From Chordibacter sp038110535 (lineage in GTDB: Bacteria; Verrucomicrobiota; Verrucomicrobiia; Opitutales; Seribacteraceae), in the NCBI GenBank assembly GCA_038110535.1, contig JAYNJW010000001.1, positions 1 through 64,000 on the forward strand: a DNA stretch of 64,000 bases, read 5' to 3'. The position numbers and the translations under genes are program-made. Of this stretch, positions 35,995 to 45,026 are shown one piece after another; within the stretch, counting starts at the first letter, position 1; each line of letters starts with the position of its first letter. The notes beneath the pieces were generated by a model. That model saw nothing but the letters and a program-made list of their open reading frames with translations. It was not told the origin of the DNA and did not search any database.

Positions 35995-36996
35995 ATGCCT
36001 GAATTTCTTAAAGAATCTTCCCACTTTGCTGAGGCAATTTCCAGACTCAACGATCTGCCCATCCTCGTGCTTGGGCACAGGCGGCCCGATGGAGATTGTA
36101 TTGGTTCCCAGGTTGCTCTTACCCGTGCTTTGATTGCACTTGGGAAAGATGTCCGGGCAGTTAATGAAGATCCGGTTCCCCGAACTCTGCAAAAGTTTGT
36201 GGGGGATACACCATTTTTTTCTCCGGATCAAGTGGAGGATCGGGATTACCGAGTAATCACTGTGGACTGTGCAGATCAGTACCGGGTGGGCGATTCTTTG
36301 TTCAAAAGATACCCAGTGGTTGATCTCAATATTGATCACCATGTCTCCAATACGAAATATGGGAAACAAAACTTCATTTTATCTGATGCCGCTGCGACCG
36401 GAGAAATTTTGGCGAAGTTCTTTTTTGACTCCAACTATGAGGTGGACCAAACCACCGCTGAAGCACTCTACCTCGGGATTTGCACCGATACCGGTCAATT
36501 TTGTTACTCCGCAACCAATGCCTCCGTGTTTGAAGTCTGTCGGCGTCTTTGTGAATTGGGAGCCAGTCCGTCCGGAATAGCCCACGAGCTTTACGAGAAT
36601 GAGAAGCCTGGTCGTATACAACTCCTCCAACGCTTCCTTGCCAGTTTCAAAATGGAATATAATGACCGGGTGTGCATCGGTTCAATTATGGGCGGGTACT
36701 ACAACGATACAGGAACTAAGCCAGAGGATACGGAAAACTTCGTTGATTACACCCGATCATTGGAAGGGGTGGAGATTGGGGTATTGCTGGAAGAGCGGGA
36801 TGGCAAAATCAAGGGCAGTTTCCGGGCAAAAGATGAGAATCTTCGGGTCGATTTATTGGCCAAAGAATTTGATGGGGGTGGACATGCATGTGCGGCGGGC
36901 TTCAATGTGGAGGGCAAGATTGATACCTTTTATCGAACCCTGCTTGACGCGATTGGAAAGCATCTCGAACTGACAGGAAAGAAAAACTCTGGATGA
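35995..36996 (+). CDS. nrnA: DHH/DHHA1 phosphoesterase, NrnA-like nanoRNase / pAp phosphatase
   Basis: This 333-residue protein has the DHH-domain metal motifs LVLGHRRPDGDCIGS (residue ~21), VDCADQ and LNIDHHVSNTKYG. The DHHA1 C-terminal GGGHACAAGFNV binds the substrate end. NrnA degrades short RNA and 3'-phosphoadenosine 5'-phosphate. The order nrnA-truB-ribF is a widespread RNA-processing operon, and the stop overlaps the ATG of truB. Confidence 0.93.
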   Translation: MPEFLKESSHFAEAISRLNDLPILVLGHRRPDGDCIGSQVALTRALIALGKDVRAVNEDPVPRTLQKFVGDTPFFSPDQVEDRDYRVITVDCADQYRVGDSLFKRYPVVDLNIDHHVSNTKYGKQNFILSDAAATGEILAKFFFDSNYEVDQTTAEALYLGICTDTGQFCYSATNASVFEVCRRLCELGASPSGIAHELYENEKPGRIQLLQRFLASFKMEYNDRVCIGSIMGGYYNDTGTKPEDTENFVDYTRSLEGVEIGVLLEERDGKIKGSFRAKDENLRVDLLAKEFDGGGHACAAGFNVEGKIDTFYRTLLDAIGKHLELTGKKNSG

Positions 36997-37724
36997 GTAC
37001 AAGGCAGGATATTGATTTCGAGGGTATTCTCCTGGTTGATAAACCACAGGGCATAACTTCCCACGATGTGGTGGACAGGTTGCGCCGGAAACTAAGAATG
37101 AAAAGAATTGGTCATGCCGGAACCTTGGATCCATTAGCCACTGGATTGCTTATAATGCTGGTTGGCAAGGCGACCAAAGTTTCCCAGTTTTTAATCAGTT
37201 TGGATAAAGCTTATGAAGGAACCTTTCTGCTGGGAGTGGAAACCGATAGTCAGGATGCGGACGGTGAAGTGGTTGCGGAAAAGCCTTTGCCAGAAGGATT
37301 GTCCAAAGTGCAATTGGCCGAGGAAATGGCTGGGTTTTTAGGAGACCAGTACCAGACCCCTCCGATGTTTTCGGCCAAAAAGATTGATGGAGTGCCTTTA
37401 TACAAGATGGCCCGAAAAGGGAAAACCGTGGAACGAGAACCCCGTTTCATTCGCATTAATGAATTGAAGTTGGAGAAGTGGGAACTGCCAGTTGGTCAAT
37501 TTTTTATGGACTGCAGCAAGGGTACCTATGTCCGTACGGTGGTTCATGATCTTGGGCAACGACTGGGATGTGGTGCACATTTGCAAAGCCTTAGGCGGAC
37601 CAGAATTGATCAGTTTGAAGTTTCTCAATCGCTCACCCTTGATGAAATAAATGATGCCCCCTTGGGCGAATTTCAAAATCATCTCATTCCTGTTCGAGAA
37701 GCGGTCCCAACCCATGTGCTGTGA
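36993..37724 (+). CDS. truB: tRNA pseudouridine-55 synthase
   Basis: The 243-residue enzyme forms psi55 in the T-loop of tRNA. GILLVDKPQGITSHDVV is the start of the fold, the catalytic Asp is in HAGTLDPLATGLL, and DCSKGTYVRTVVHDLG is conserved. The C-terminal PUA domain seems short or missing compared with the ~310-residue E. coli enzyme. Overlaps with both neighbours indicate translational coupling. Confidence 0.93.
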   Translation: MSTRQDIDFEGILLVDKPQGITSHDVVDRLRRKLRMKRIGHAGTLDPLATGLLIMLVGKATKVSQFLISLDKAYEGTFLLGVETDSQDADGEVVAEKPLPEGLSKVQLAEEMAGFLGDQYQTPPMFSAKKIDGVPLYKMARKGKTVEREPRFIRINELKLEKWELPVGQFFMDCSKGTYVRTVVHDLGQRLGCGAHLQSLRRTRIDQFEVSQSLTLDEINDAPLGEFQNHLIPVREAVPTHVL

Positions 37725-38683
37725 TGATGGAGCGAGTCTTTGACTCGATTGTCCAATTCGGCAGTCAATGGGAAAAGGATGTGTGCCTGGCAATTGGCAT
37801 GTTTGATGGGGTCCACTGTGGCCATCGTTCCGTTCTGAATTTAGCGATTGAGGAAGCCCGGCACTTTTCCGGTTCCTCGGTTGCTTTGACCTTTCCTCAG
37901 CATCCGGCAAGTTTCCTGCGACCCGGGAAGGAACCACCTCTGTTAATGTCTGCAATGGATAAAGCAGGAAGTTTGTGTGCCTCAGGAATGGATGCGGTGA
38001 TCCTCCAGCCTTTTGACCAACTTTTATCGAGCCTAGAGGCGGAGCAGTTTCTGCCTTTTCTCAGAGAAAAAATCCCTTTTCTGAAAGCGATTACTGTCGG
38101 GGAAAATTTTCGTTTTGGAAAAAATAGAAGGGGAGACTCTTTAACCCTAGCAGAAATGGGACTGCTTCATCGTGTAAAAGTAAAGGTCGCAGAGTCTCTG
38201 GTTGTCAATGATTTGCCGGTGAGCAGTTCGCGCATCCGCCATGCTTTGTCCCAAGGCAGTATCAAAGAGGTTAATCAGATGCTCGGGAGGAATTACAGGG
38301 TCAGCGGGAAGGTTGTCCCCGGTAAAGCACTGGGCCGTACCCTTGCTTTTCCTACTCTTAATATTGAGTGGAATCCTCAGGCTCGTCCGGCTTACGGAGT
38401 TTATCTTGGCATGGTAACAGAAAAGAAAACCGGAGAGCAGATGGCTGCGGTTGCCAATTATGGAGTTCGCCCAACGGTGGAACAACAGGTTCAGGTGCCC
38501 CTTTTGGAAATTCACTGCCTGGATCAGCCAGATGTTTCCGTTTGGAAAGAGCGAGTGGACCTTGAAATGGAAATGGCCGCTTTTATCCGGCCAGAAATGA
38601 AATTCGCGGACATGAATGAATTATCGGCTCAAATCTGTAAGGATTGTGCCGAAGCACGTCGCTTATTTTCTGAGCTTTTGTAA
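37724..38683 (+). CDS. ribF: Bifunctional riboflavin kinase / FAD synthetase
   Basis: This enzyme of about 319 residues converts riboflavin to FMN and FAD. The FAD synthetase N-terminal nucleotidyltransferase has AIGMFDGVHCGHRSVL, GENFRFGKNRRGD and SSSRIRHALSQG. The flavokinase has GKVVPGKALGRTLAFPTLNI and YGVYLGMV. The ATG at 37724 shares one base with the truB stop. Its 3' end overlaps the convergent glycosylase gene by 21 bases. Confidence 0.93.
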   Translation: MMERVFDSIVQFGSQWEKDVCLAIGMFDGVHCGHRSVLNLAIEEARHFSGSSVALTFPQHPASFLRPGKEPPLLMSAMDKAGSLCASGMDAVILQPFDQLLSSLEAEQFLPFLREKIPFLKAITVGENFRFGKNRRGDSLTLAEMGLLHRVKVKVAESLVVNDLPVSSSRIRHALSQGSIKEVNQMLGRNYRVSGKVVPGKALGRTLAFPTLNIEWNPQARPAYGVYLGMVTEKKTGEQMAAVANYGVRPTVEQQVQVPLLEIHCLDQPDVSVWKERVDLEMEMAAFIRPEMKFADMNELSAQICKDCAEARRLFSELL

Positions 38684-39466
38684 AGCCGGTGACCAGCAAC
38701 TGGTCCGGCCTCCAATTTCTTGCCGGATGAGGGGTGCTCCCGATCGGGGACAGGTTCCACCATCTTTCCATCTTTGGTGAAAGAGCCACTTGACAGGTGG
38801 ATCGCCCCCCGTTGCCCCTACTGATTTCATCGCTCCGCGAATTACAAAAAGAATCTGCTGAAAAAGTTTTCTCTCTTCCTTTCCTTCCAGCATCGGGGAA
38901 CGACAATTCGGGTGCAGGTGTGCCCGCCAGAGCACTTCATCAGCCATCCAGTTTCCCATGCCTGGGAAATATCTTTGATCCAGTAAGAGAGCTTTGAGTG
39001 GGCGTTTGCTATGCCGACGTAATGCATGGACTAAAATTTCAAAAGTAAATTCTTTAGATAACATCGATACCGGTCGGTCAGTCCACCAGTCTGGTGGATG
39101 TTTTCCTTGGTGCATCTGTAAGCGTCCAAATTGTCTCGGATCTCGGAGAACCAAGGACTGTCTTGCCTGAAACAAAACCAAGGCATCATGTTTTTCAGGG
39201 GAATAGTCCTTTTCCTTAAGATGCAACCAGCCAGTCATTCCTAAATGTAGACCCAGCCAATAATCTCCGGAAAAAAAGAAGAGCATCTGTTTCCCATGAG
39301 TTTGGGATTTTTTGAGGGTTTTACCGACAAGATCTATGCTGAATCTTTTGGGGTCTTCATCCCGGTAGACTCGGGAAGTTGGGTGGACATGCACTGCTTT
39401 AATTTTTTGGTTAAATCCAGGGTTCCACAAAGAACAGGCATAGGCAACTTCAGCGAGTTCAGGCAT
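38663..39466 (-). CDS. Fpg/Nei-family DNA glycosylase-like protein with degenerate zinc finger
   Basis: This 267-residue protein begins MPELAEVAYACSLW, supplying the catalytic Pro2-Glu3 of the Fpg/Nei family. VGKTLKKSQTHGKQMLF holds a conserved Lys, and GMGNWMADEVLWRAHLHP is the helix-two-turn-helix. The C-terminal zinc finger, normally CxxC...CxxC, reads TCPRSGAPLIR and GGRTSCWSPALQ, so three of the four ligand positions are changed. It may repair oxidised bases with a zincless finger, as vertebrate NEIL1 does. Substrate class is not assignable. Confidence 0.82.
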   Translation of the reverse strand: MPELAEVAYACSLWNPGFNQKIKAVHVHPTSRVYRDEDPKRFSIDLVGKTLKKSQTHGKQMLFFFSGDYWLGLHLGMTGWLHLKEKDYSPEKHDALVLFQARQSLVLRDPRQFGRLQMHQGKHPPDWWTDRPVSMLSKEFTFEILVHALRRHSKRPLKALLLDQRYFPGMGNWMADEVLWRAHLHPNCRSPMLEGKEERKLFQQILFVIRGAMKSVGATGGDPPVKWLFHQRWKDGGTCPRSGAPLIRQEIGGRTSCWSPALQKLRK

Positions 39467-39477
39467 GATTGTAGGGA

Positions 39478-41315
39478 TTAGGGAGCTAAGGATAATAATC
39501 GCTGGCGTACCACTTTGTCTGCTTTGCGATCTGTCCTGATTTCAATCACCCGGATTCCACTTTTGGGTGGATTCTTTAGGTGAGAGATAAGCTCCTTTTC
39601 TCCTTCATTCAAAAAATATTCCACCGAATGGGCACCACAAAGCTTGGCAAAATCACAGGATTGGGGAGTGGCAAAGCATTTTTCAAACTCAGGCAGGTTG
39701 GCAACGGGAAGATTTTCAAAAATCCCGCCCCCTCGGTTATTGATTAAAAGTACGGTGAGGGAGCCAACCAATTCGGGTGAGAAAAGCAGAGCATTGGAGT
39801 CATGAAGAAAGGCAAGTTCTCCGGTTAGTAAAAAAGTGGGCTGATCGCTTTGATGGGCGATACCAAGAGCCGTTCCAAGGGTGCCGTCAATCCCGTTTAC
39901 ACCACGGGCCCCAAAGAGTTTACGCCCCTGATCACTGGGTTTCCAAAACCATTCCGAGTCGCGTATGGGCATACTGTTTGCACAGTAAAAATTGGAGTGG
40001 CGAGGGAGGTGCTCGGAAAGTAAACGGGTTATTTTGGGTTCATGATGGCAAGATATTTTTTGAAATTCATGGTTTAGTTTTTCTTCAATCAATTGTTCTG
40101 CTTTCGACCATTTTTCCAGCCATCCCTGTTCAGGAGTGGGAAGGTTGAGATGATGTAAGTGATCAAAGCTTACCGCAATGAAGTGACTATCCCCTTTAAG
40201 TGGATCAACCTTTCTGCCGCTCGGTTCAATGACAAGGCGGGCGGCACCAGAAGTTTCTATCCATGAACGCAATGTTTTTGAGGTGGGCAAAGGCCCTAAA
40301 ATAATGAAAAGGTCGGGTCTTACCGAATCTCTAAACCTCGGACACCTGAGCATGTTTTCAAACCTAAGTATGCGGGCGGGAAGTTTGTACTCCCGCATAG
40401 CAGAGAGGGAGTCACAAAGAATGGGCACATTATGAAATTCGTCAGGAAAGGAAGAGGGTGCATCGAGCCCGGCAATGACCACGGGCCGGGAGGTCTTTGA
40501 AAACAAATTTAAGTTATCTGTCAATGCAGGATGGTTAGTTGGTTGTGCAGGAAATTTTTGAGGTAGCGATGTAAAACGAGGGAGCGAGGGAGCTTGGCCA
40601 ACGGCTGGCCAGAGAGGCTCGCGAAAGGAAAAGTTGATATGCACGGGTCCAGAATTCGGCCCAAGCGTCTTGGAGTAAGCAGTTTGCAGAATGGTTTGCA
40701 AGTTATGGATGTACTCTTTTTCCAGGCAGGGGAGGGGGGATTGATAAAACCCCCTCACAAAAGAACCAAATAAATTGATTTGGTTGATGGTTTGGCCCGC
40801 ACCGCATTCCTGTAATTCAGGTGGGCGGTCTGCCGATAATAGAAGAAGGGGTATCCCGGAATAGGACGCTTCGGTAACTGCGGGAAACCAATGGGTCAGA
40901 GCGGAGCCAGAGGTGCAGATCAGGGCGGTGGGCAGATTGGTCCTTTTGGCATATCCTAGAGCAANNNNNNNNNNNNNNNNNNNNNNNNNNNNNNNNNNNN
41001 NNNNNNNNNNNNNNNNNNNNNNNNNNNNNNNNNNNNNNNNNNNNNNNNNNNNNNNNNNNNNNNNGAGGTGCAGATCAGGGCGGTGGGCAGATTGGTCCTT
41101 TTGGCATATCCTAGAGCAAGAAATGCCGCGGTTCTTTCATCCAATACAGGGAAGCATGCTAGCCTGTTCTCATTTTCACAACCAATTATAAGAGGGGTGG
41201 AGCGGGATCCGGGAGAGAAAAAAACGGTGCTAGTTCCGAGGTCGGCAAGGCATCTTGCAGTAAGATGGCCCCAAATAAAATTTGCTTTGGTTATCTGCTC
41301 AGATGGTGAGGTCAT
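39478..41315 (-). CDS. menD: 2-succinyl-5-enolpyruvyl-6-hydroxy-3-cyclohexene-1-carboxylate synthase, interrupted by an assembly gap
   Basis: MenD uses thiamine diphosphate to join isochorismate and 2-oxoglutarate in menaquinone synthesis. The N-terminal part (41120-41315) contains VFFSPGSRSTPLIIG and PVLDERTAAFLALGYA. The C-terminal part (39478 to about 40964) contains the ThDP-binding GVNGIDGTLGTALGIAH. The middle is cut by 100 N and a 55-base duplicated end. Taking both out leaves 1683 bases, which is 560 residues plus stop in one frame, the normal length. The start follows the menF stop directly. Confidence 0.9.
40910..40964. repeat. 55-base contig-end duplicate, left copy
   Basis: Positions 40910-40964 are identical to 41065-41119. 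The two copies abut the two sides of the N run, which is what two overlapping contig ends look like after scaffolding without merging. It is not a biological repeat. Confidence 0.95.
40965..41064. other. Assembly gap of exactly 100 N inside menD
   Basis: The run is 100 N long, the usual placeholder for a gap of unknown size. Since both flanks carry the same 55 bases, the real gap length is very likely negative (overlapping contigs). Confidence 0.98.
41065..41119. repeat. 55-base contig-end duplicate, right copy
   Basis: This is the second copy of the sequence at 40910-40964 and continues without break into the N-terminal half of menD. Confidence 0.95.
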
Positions 41316-42749
41316 TCAACTCGGAAGATTAGGACTTCCAGTGATGACTTCAAGCATGGCTTGCAGTTTCCAATCCGTTTCACTTTTTTCGTTACTGGGA
41401 ATCGAACCATCGACAATTCCAGCACCGGCATAAAGAGTGAGTGATTTATTTTGAATTCTTCCGCAACGAATGGGAACAATAAATTCCGACCTTCCTTTGG
41501 CATCCATCCACCCTGCAACACCAGAATAGAGGCCCCGGGAAGATTTTTCAATCTCTGCCAGCTTGGATAAGGCAGGATTACGGGGAGTTCCGCCCATCGC
41601 AGGTGTAGGGTGAAGGGAGGCGAGTACCTCAAACGGATGCAGGCCATCGGGGAGTTTTCCTTGAACCGGGGTGCGGACATGCTGAAGGTTTGCCAGGCGA
41701 AGTAAGCGGGGCAGTCCTTCATGCAGGGATGATACGCCAACGGAAGATAACCTGCGGATGATACTATCAATGACTAATTTGTGCTCACGAACTTCTTTTT
41801 CCCGAGCCAGAATAGTTTTTCCCCAATGTGCATCTTTGCCAGCGGAATGCCCCCGTGGGGCAGAACCTGCAAGAGCTTCAGTGCGCAAAGAAAGCCCACG
41901 GATGCGGGCAAGTGTCTCGGGGCTTGCCCCCACCCAGGTTCCTTGCTGAGGCAGGCAAAGGGAGAAAGCATGACAATCAGGAAATTTTGCACGCAATGCA
42001 TGGGATATGGCAAAGGAGGAAAGGGTGGACTTGAGATCGAAAGTGAGCTGTCTCGCGAGAACGATTTTGGAAACCTCGCCCGCATGAATGGAATTAAGAG
42101 CCTCAGAGACTCCTGCCTCGTAGAGAAAGTTTTCCGTGGATTTACCGAGGTGAGTGGTTGGAGGTAGCTGATCGGACAACTTTTCCTTTCTCAATCCCAT
42201 CATGGCATGGAGTTGGAAACTCAGGTTTTTTTGCATATCAACCGCAATGGAAGTGGGAGTAACCTTAATGTTGAGAATAATAAAATGTTCTCCACCTTGT
42301 TGAACCACTTGCCACTTGGGAAGAAACACACAAAGCGAAGATCGACAACTGTCAGAAATTTCAGACTCAAAAGCAGCGGTTAAAAAGATAGTCGGCCCAG
42401 ATCCGGCGATTGGAGCATCTCCAGCCCGCTCCACAAAATTGAGAAGTTCAGTGGACCAATCCTTTGCCAGCAGAAACCGGTTGGGCCCACTAAACTCCTG
42501 ATGAGCAAGGTATTGTCCACAGGCAATGGAGAAGTCATCCGTTGCTTTTTCAAAATAGCAATGAGGTTGATCCGGGACATGGAGCTTCTCTAGCAGAGCC
42601 AAAGGGTCAGAAAAACTGGTTTTGTAACAAATCGAGCAATACAGGTTCCTGCCTAATAAAATCGATTTATCGATGATTGAGTTCAAGTAATCGGTGAGGT
42701 CGTCCCCCACTTTACAGTGGGTTGGTGCAGTTTGAAAAAGTGTACTCAT
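41316..42749 (-). CDS. menF: Isochorismate synthase
   Basis: The 477-residue chorismate-utilising enzyme makes isochorismate for menaquinone. The C-terminal domain has KIVLARQLTF, GTWVGASPETLARI, LRTEALAGSAPRG and LHPTPAMGGTPRNPALS, and ends in the LTLYAGAGIVDGS metal/substrate region. Its stop codon touches the menD start (TGAATG), and its start shares one base with the yidD stop. menF and menD therefore act in sequence and are co-translated; the rest of the menaquinone genes are outside the window. Confidence 0.93.
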   Translation of the reverse strand: MSTLFQTAPTHCKVGDDLTDYLNSIIDKSILLGRNLYCSICYKTSFSDPLALLEKLHVPDQPHCYFEKATDDFSIACGQYLAHQEFSGPNRFLLAKDWSTELLNFVERAGDAPIAGSGPTIFLTAAFESEISDSCRSSLCVFLPKWQVVQQGGEHFIILNIKVTPTSIAVDMQKNLSFQLHAMMGLRKEKLSDQLPPTTHLGKSTENFLYEAGVSEALNSIHAGEVSKIVLARQLTFDLKSTLSSFAISHALRAKFPDCHAFSLCLPQQGTWVGASPETLARIRGLSLRTEALAGSAPRGHSAGKDAHWGKTILAREKEVREHKLVIDSIIRRLSSVGVSSLHEGLPRLLRLANLQHVRTPVQGKLPDGLHPFEVLASLHPTPAMGGTPRNPALSKLAEIEKSSRGLYSGVAGWMDAKGRSEFIVPIRCGRIQNKSLTLYAGAGIVDGSIPSNEKSETDWKLQAMLEVITGSPNLPS

Positions 42750-43102
42750 CAGTCTACTGAATGTTCACATTCAAATTTTTGGTGGACCGGATCGTACCCG
42801 CCAGGGTGCATAGGATTGCATTTGAAAATGCGCGAGAGTGAACGAGGAATTGCTCGGTAAAGTGGAAGAGTCAGAAAACACTCCAGTGCATACTCAGAAC
42901 ATGTCGGGTGAAACCGGCATCTTGCGAGTGGCCCGAGAATGAATTGTTTGAGCGGGGAAAAGAATTGATAAAACCGAATGATCAGTAAAAAGGGAAGCGA
43001 AAGCACACGGTTAATTGGATTGATGTCGATCGATCGGTCCATGAGAGATTTTCTATCGACAAAAGTTTGTTTGGACAAATTCCTCATGTCCGGTCGGCTC
43101 AC
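42749..43102 (-). CDS. yidD: Membrane protein insertion efficiency factor YidD
   Basis: The YidD core covers about residues 27-112 of this 117-residue frame: LLIIRFYQFFSPLK, CRFHPTCSEYALECF, and the closing RIFKCNPMHPGGYDPV. This helper protein assists YidC insertion and typically has 70-90 residues. The GTG at 43102 overlaps the thrS stop region (TGATGTGAGCC), but the ATG at 43042 would give a more typical length. It sits between thrS and menF rather than in the usual rnpA-yidC region. Confidence 0.88.
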   Translation of the reverse strand: MSRPDMRNLSKQTFVDRKSLMDRSIDINPINRVLSLPFLLIIRFYQFFSPLKQFILGPLARCRFHPTCSEYALECFLTLPLYRAIPRSLSRIFKCNPMHPGGYDPVHQKFECEHSVD

Positions 43103-43103
43103 A

Positions 43104-44948
43104 TCAGTTTGATGATTTCCTTGATTTGGGTAGTGACTTGGAGGAAATTTCCTCTGCGATCAGCCCCAAGACATCCTCTATGGAATGAGGACCATCAAGT
43201 TCAGGATTACTCCTTGAACGAAGAGAAATTCTTCCTTCTTCCGCTTCCCTTTTGCCAACCACAATCATGTGGGGAATCTTATCCGTTTCAGCCCGGCGAA
43301 TTTTGGCACCGAGTTTTGCCGACTGAGCATCGATGCTCGCACGGATCTTTTTTGCCTTCAATTGTTGGAGGAAAGATTGGGCGTAGGGGAGTAACTCATC
43401 ATTCATCGGGAGGATACGAACCTGCTCAGGAGCGAGCCAGGTTGGAAAGTTGCCTCCAAAATGTTCAATGAGCACTCCGCAAAATCGTTCCATCGATCCA
43501 AACGGTGCCCGATGAATCATGACGGGACGATGATCCTGGTTGTCTCTGCCCACATAGGAAAGATCAAATCTTTCTGGCAAGTTGTAGTCGACCTGAACGG
43601 TACCCAACTGCCATTCCCTACCGATCACATCTTTGACCACAAAATCAATCTTAGGCCCGTAAAAAGCAGCTTCTCCCACCTCCTCCTCATATTCGACCCC
43701 CAAGGTTTTAACGGCTTCACGAAGGGCTGCCTCCGCTTTATCCCAAGCTTCCGGAGCACCAACATATTTATCGGAATCAGGCTCGCGTAGGCTTACCCGG
43801 ATCCTGTAGTCATCCATACCTAGAGTGGAAAACACAAGTTTTACCAAATGAAGGCATCCCTGAACCTCATCCTGCAATTGATCCTCGCGGATAAAGAGAT
43901 GGGCATCATCTTGAGTGAATCCTCGAACCCGGGTCATTCCATTAAGTTCACCGGACTGTTCCCAGCGGTAAACTGTACCAAATTCAGCTAACCTTACCGG
44001 TAAATCGCGGTAGGAGTGCTGTTCAGATTTGAAAATGCGGATGTGCATTGGGCAGTTCATCGGCTTGAGCAAATACCCGTCAATTTCTCCCTTTTCCAGT
44101 TTGTTGGACAATTCAGAACAAGTGCATCCTTCCTGAGCCAATTCATCCAGACATTCCCGGTGAATAATGGGCGGATACTGGGAGTCCTGATAGTAGGGAA
44201 AATGCCCTGAAGTGCGATAAAGATCAAGCTTGCCGATATGAGGGGTATAGACCTGAGCATATCCTTGCAGGTTTAGCTGTTCGGTAATGAAACTCTCGAG
44301 TTCCTGACGGATAATGGCCCCGTTTGGTTTCCATAGTAAGAGCCCCTGACCAACCTGTTCGTCGATATGAAAAAGCCCAAGGTCCTTTCCCACTACGCGA
44401 TGATCCCTCTTTTTTGCCTCTTCCAACCGCTCCATGTGCTGGGCAAGTTCTTCTTTCGTGGGAAAGGCGGTTCCGTAAATACGCTGAAGCTGTTTTTGGG
44501 AGGAGTCGCCCCGATGATAGGAGCCTGCAACATGGAGGAGTTTAAAAGCTTTGATTTTTTTGGTGTAAGAAACATGACTTCCGGCACAGAGGTCAAGGAA
44601 TTCTCCATTCCGGTAAAAGGATATGGTTTCTCCCTCAGGAATATCGTCCAGCCTGCCTAGTTTGTAGGTGGCTTGCCCCATTTTTTTGATAATGGAAACG
44701 GCTTCCTCGCGACTCACCTCCTGTCTTTCAAATCGGTGGTTTTCCTTGATGACTTTTTTCATCTCCTCCTCAATTTGCAGGAGGACTTCCGGAGTAAAGG
44801 GCACTTCGGAATCGAAATCGTAATAAAATCCAGCATCGGTGGGTGGTCCAATATCAAGCTGTGTATCCGGGTACAACCGGAGTACCGCAGTAGCGAGAAC
44901 ATGAGCGGCAGAATGGCGGATTTCCTCAAGGGGGGACATTTCCTTCAT
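43104..44948 (-). CDS. thrS: Threonyl-tRNA synthetase lacking the N-terminal TGS domain
   Basis: The 614-residue class II synthetase charges tRNA-Thr. The protein begins with the editing domain region (IRHSAAHVLATAVLRLYPDT), then has motif 1 around VGQGLLLWKPNGAIIRQELE, zinc ligand Cys in LKPMNCPMHIRIF, motif 2 RLAEFGTVYRWEQSGEL with RVRGFTQDDAHLF, and motif 3 HRAPFGSMERFCGVLIEHFG. The TGS domain of about 60 residues is absent: only 19 in-frame codons precede the start before a stop, none of them ATG. Confidence 0.93.
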   Translation of the reverse strand: MKEMSPLEEIRHSAAHVLATAVLRLYPDTQLDIGPPTDAGFYYDFDSEVPFTPEVLLQIEEEMKKVIKENHRFERQEVSREEAVSIIKKMGQATYKLGRLDDIPEGETISFYRNGEFLDLCAGSHVSYTKKIKAFKLLHVAGSYHRGDSSQKQLQRIYGTAFPTKEELAQHMERLEEAKKRDHRVVGKDLGLFHIDEQVGQGLLLWKPNGAIIRQELESFITEQLNLQGYAQVYTPHIGKLDLYRTSGHFPYYQDSQYPPIIHRECLDELAQEGCTCSELSNKLEKGEIDGYLLKPMNCPMHIRIFKSEQHSYRDLPVRLAEFGTVYRWEQSGELNGMTRVRGFTQDDAHLFIREDQLQDEVQGCLHLVKLVFSTLGMDDYRIRVSLREPDSDKYVGAPEAWDKAEAALREAVKTLGVEYEEEVGEAAFYGPKIDFVVKDVIGREWQLGTVQVDYNLPERFDLSYVGRDNQDHRPVMIHRAPFGSMERFCGVLIEHFGGNFPTWLAPEQVRILPMNDELLPYAQSFLQQLKAKKIRASIDAQSAKLGAKIRRAETDKIPHMIVVGKREAEEGRISLRSRSNPELDGPHSIEDVLGLIAEEISSKSLPKSRKSSN

Positions 44949-45026
44949 AGCGGAGAAGATATACTTTTTCCTGCAGTCTCCTGCAATGCCAAAGGGGTAG
45001 GGTTACCTTAAGATGCAAAGATGGGA

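Noticed and set aside
40910..41119. Direct repeat that could be taken for an insertion-site duplication
   Set aside because: The copies flank an N placeholder exactly and collapse restores menD in frame, so it is an assembly artefact.
40913..41191. Plus-strand ORF running through the N block
   Set aside because: It only exists because N codons do not create stops; it overlaps menD on the opposite strand and both ends are the duplicated contig end.
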